Shown: one piece after another, positions 5,677-6,851 of the stretch | How positions within the stretch are numbered: the first letter of the stretch is position 1 | How the letters are laid out: each line of letters starts with the position of its first letter | Assembly (NCBI GenBank): GCA_903885855.1 | Contig: CAISKG010000378.1 | Coordinates: 1 to 6,851 of the forward strand | Length of the DNA stretch: 6,851 nucleotides | Direction: 5' to 3' | Source: an uncultured Planctomycetaceae bacterium | Lineage (GTDB): Bacteria > Planctomycetota > Planctomycetia > Pirellulales > UBA1268 | Program-made: the position numbers and the translations under genes | The notes under the pieces: generated by a model | Told to the model about the DNA's origin: nothing | The model's database searches: none | Seen by the model: only the letters and a program-made list of their open reading frames with translations

Positions 5677-6851
5677 GGGACGAAGATGAACTCCTTGGCG
5701 TTGAAGAGGGCGTGGGCGAGATCGCCCCAGGCCGCGGCCTGGCGCGGATCGGCCGCGAGATCGCCGCCGTGCCGGGCCGCCTGCGCCTCGAGGAAACCGC
5801 GCGCCGCGGCCAGCTCGGCCCCGTCGGGCGCCCGGGCGAAGGCCAGGCGGTACATGCGCGCGATCCGCTCGTCGACCCCCGCCGCCCCGTCCTCGAGCAC
5901 CCGGGCCGCGAACCGGGCCGACTGCTCGACCACGAAGGGGTCGTTCATCAGCACGAGCGCCTGCGCCGGCACGTTCGTCACCGTGCGGCGCCCCATCGCC
6001 TGGAAGGGCACCGGCATGTCGAAGGCCAGCGGCAGCGCGGGGAGGAAGTTGCGGCGGATGCGGGTGTAGATGCTGCGGCGACCGTCGCCGTCGAGCGGCC
6101 CCCCCGCCGGCTTGCCGCGCCCCTCGTGGAACTCCGACAGCGCCACCTCCACCGGCGGGCCGCCCACGCGCGGATCGAGCCGCCCCGACACCGCGAGGAT
6201 CTTGTCGCGCACCGCCTCCCCCTCGAGACGGCGCAGGGGGAAGTGGTGGAGCAGCCGGTTGAGGGGGTCGATCGCCTGGGCCCGCGGATCGGCGGCGGAA
6301 TCCATCCGCCAGGCGGCGCTGGTGACGATCTCCCGCACCAGGCGCTTCACCCCCCAGCCCTCCTCGCGGAAGCGCACGGCGAGATGATCGAGCAGGGCGC
6401 GGGCGCCGGGATCGGCCGGCCCCTCGCCGAGCTTGCCGAAGTTGTCGGGCGTGGGGACGAGCCCGCGGCCGAAGAGGTGGTGCCAGAGGCGGTTCACGGC
6501 CACGCGCGCCGTGAGCGGGTTGGCGGGGTCGAGCACCCGCTCGGCCAGCTGCATCCGCCCCGAGGAGCCGGCCGGAAACGCGGCCGCGGCGGCTCCGTCG
6601 ATCGCCTCGAGGAAGCGCCGCGGCACCGGCGCTCCCGGCCGCGCGGCCGAGCCCTTGAGGAGCACCTCCTGCTCCACGCCATTGCCGTCGGCGATCGCCG
6701 GCGCGATGGCGGAGGAGAGCCTGGCGCCGGCGGCGATGCCCTCGCGCCGCGCGGCGGCGTCGCGCCCCGCCGCAAGGAGGGCCGCGCCGGGGCCGGCGGC
6801 CCAATCGAGCGCGGGATCGGCCAGGAGGTGGGCGAGGGCGCCGGCCTCGGC
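5673..6851 (-). CDS. DUF1553 (PSD1) domain protein, N-terminus beyond window
   Basis: The frame is open to the right edge without a stop, giving 392 visible C-terminal residues; the GTG at 6677 is internal. The first ~58 residues are an Ala-rich helical linker. The planctomycete PSD1/DUF1553 domain follows: GAPVPRRFLEAI (complement of ~6635-6600), NPLTARVAVNRLWHHLFGRG, VPTPDNFGKLG, LLDHLAVRFREEGWGVKRL, IVTSAAWRMDS, RLEGEAVRDKILAVSGRLD, RRSIYTRIRRN, VPAQALVLMNDPFV and the closing ALFNAKEFIFVP. Members normally carry an N-terminal signal, a planctomycete cytochrome C1 (PSCyt1, CxxCH) domain and DUF1549 (PSCyt2) before this part, about 800-1000 residues in all; none of that is visible. If present, the protein would be a periplasmic haem protein working with the DUF1501 product. 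The stop overlaps the DUF1501 start by 4 bases, so they form an operon. Biochemical activity of the family is not established to my knowledge. Confidence 0.92.
   Translation of the reverse strand, partial: AEAGALAHLLADPALDWAAGPGAALLAAGRDAAARREGIAAGARLSSAIAPAIADGNGVEQEVLLKGSAARPGAPVPRRFLEAIDGAAAAAFPAGSSGRMQLAERVLDPANPLTARVAVNRLWHHLFGRGLVPTPDNFGKLGEGPADPGARALLDHLAVRFREEGWGVKRLVREIVTSAAWRMDSAADPRAQAIDPLNRLLHHFPLRRLEGEAVRDKILAVSGRLDPRVGGPPVEVALSEFHEGRGKPAGGPLDGDGRRSIYTRIRRNFLPALPLAFDMPVPFQAMGRRTVTNVPAQALVLMNDPFVVEQSARFAARVLEDGAAGVDERIARMYRLAFARAPDGAELAAARGFLEAQAARHGGDLAADPRQAAAWGDLAHALFNAKEFIFVP

Noticed and set aside
4267..6069. A 600-codon + strand frame opposite the DUF1501/DUF1553 genes
   Set aside because: It is antisense to two recognised families and has shadow-type composition.
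5677..6804. Upstream extension of the DUF1501 frame to 6804, giving a single 855-residue protein
   Set aside because: The added part is Arg/Gly/Ala-rich shadow of the DUF1553 gene in another frame. The Tat signal directly after ATG 5676 and the ATGA overlap fix the real start.

Overview
The window looks like GC-rich planctomycete chromosome. The main evidence is a DUF1553 (PSD1) / DUF1501 gene pair overlapping by ATGA, a second DUF1501 C-terminus at the other edge, and a BBP7-like outer-membrane barrel protein. These families are strongly expanded in Planctomycetota. Base composition looks even throughout (GC estimated by eye at about 70%), and I see no insertion sequence, tRNA, rRNA or CRISPR array.

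Layout, left to right. (1) Positions 1-299, + strand: the last ~98 residues of a DUF1501 protein. It overlaps by 4 bases (GTGA) a membrane-anchored thermonuclease-like protein (296-868, +). (2) After 90 bp, a FabF-like beta-ketoacyl synthase homologue (959-2224, +) whose nucleophilic cysteine is aspartate and whose C-terminal GFGG gating loop is gone. (3) Convergent with it across 24 bp is a BBP7-like outer-membrane protein (2249-3640, -). (4) A 302-bp divergent control region (3641-3942) holds inverted repeats and a G-quadruplex-type motif. It separates the barrel gene from a small two-helix membrane protein (3943-4218, +). (5) That small gene converges on a Tat-exported DUF1501 protein (4237-5676, -). 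Its upstream partner is a DUF1553 protein (5673-6851, -) whose N-terminal part lies beyond the right edge.

Functionally, most of the window concerns the cell envelope: two DUF1501 proteins, one DUF1553 protein, an exported barrel, an anchored nuclease and a small membrane protein. The DUF1553/DUF1501 pair is a recurring planctomycete module whose biochemical role is not firmly established. The exception is the synthase-like gene, a probable cytosolic acyl-chain protein that cannot use the normal Cys-based condensing chemistry. It is the most unusual item here. I see no convincing evidence for a multi-gene defence or mobile system.
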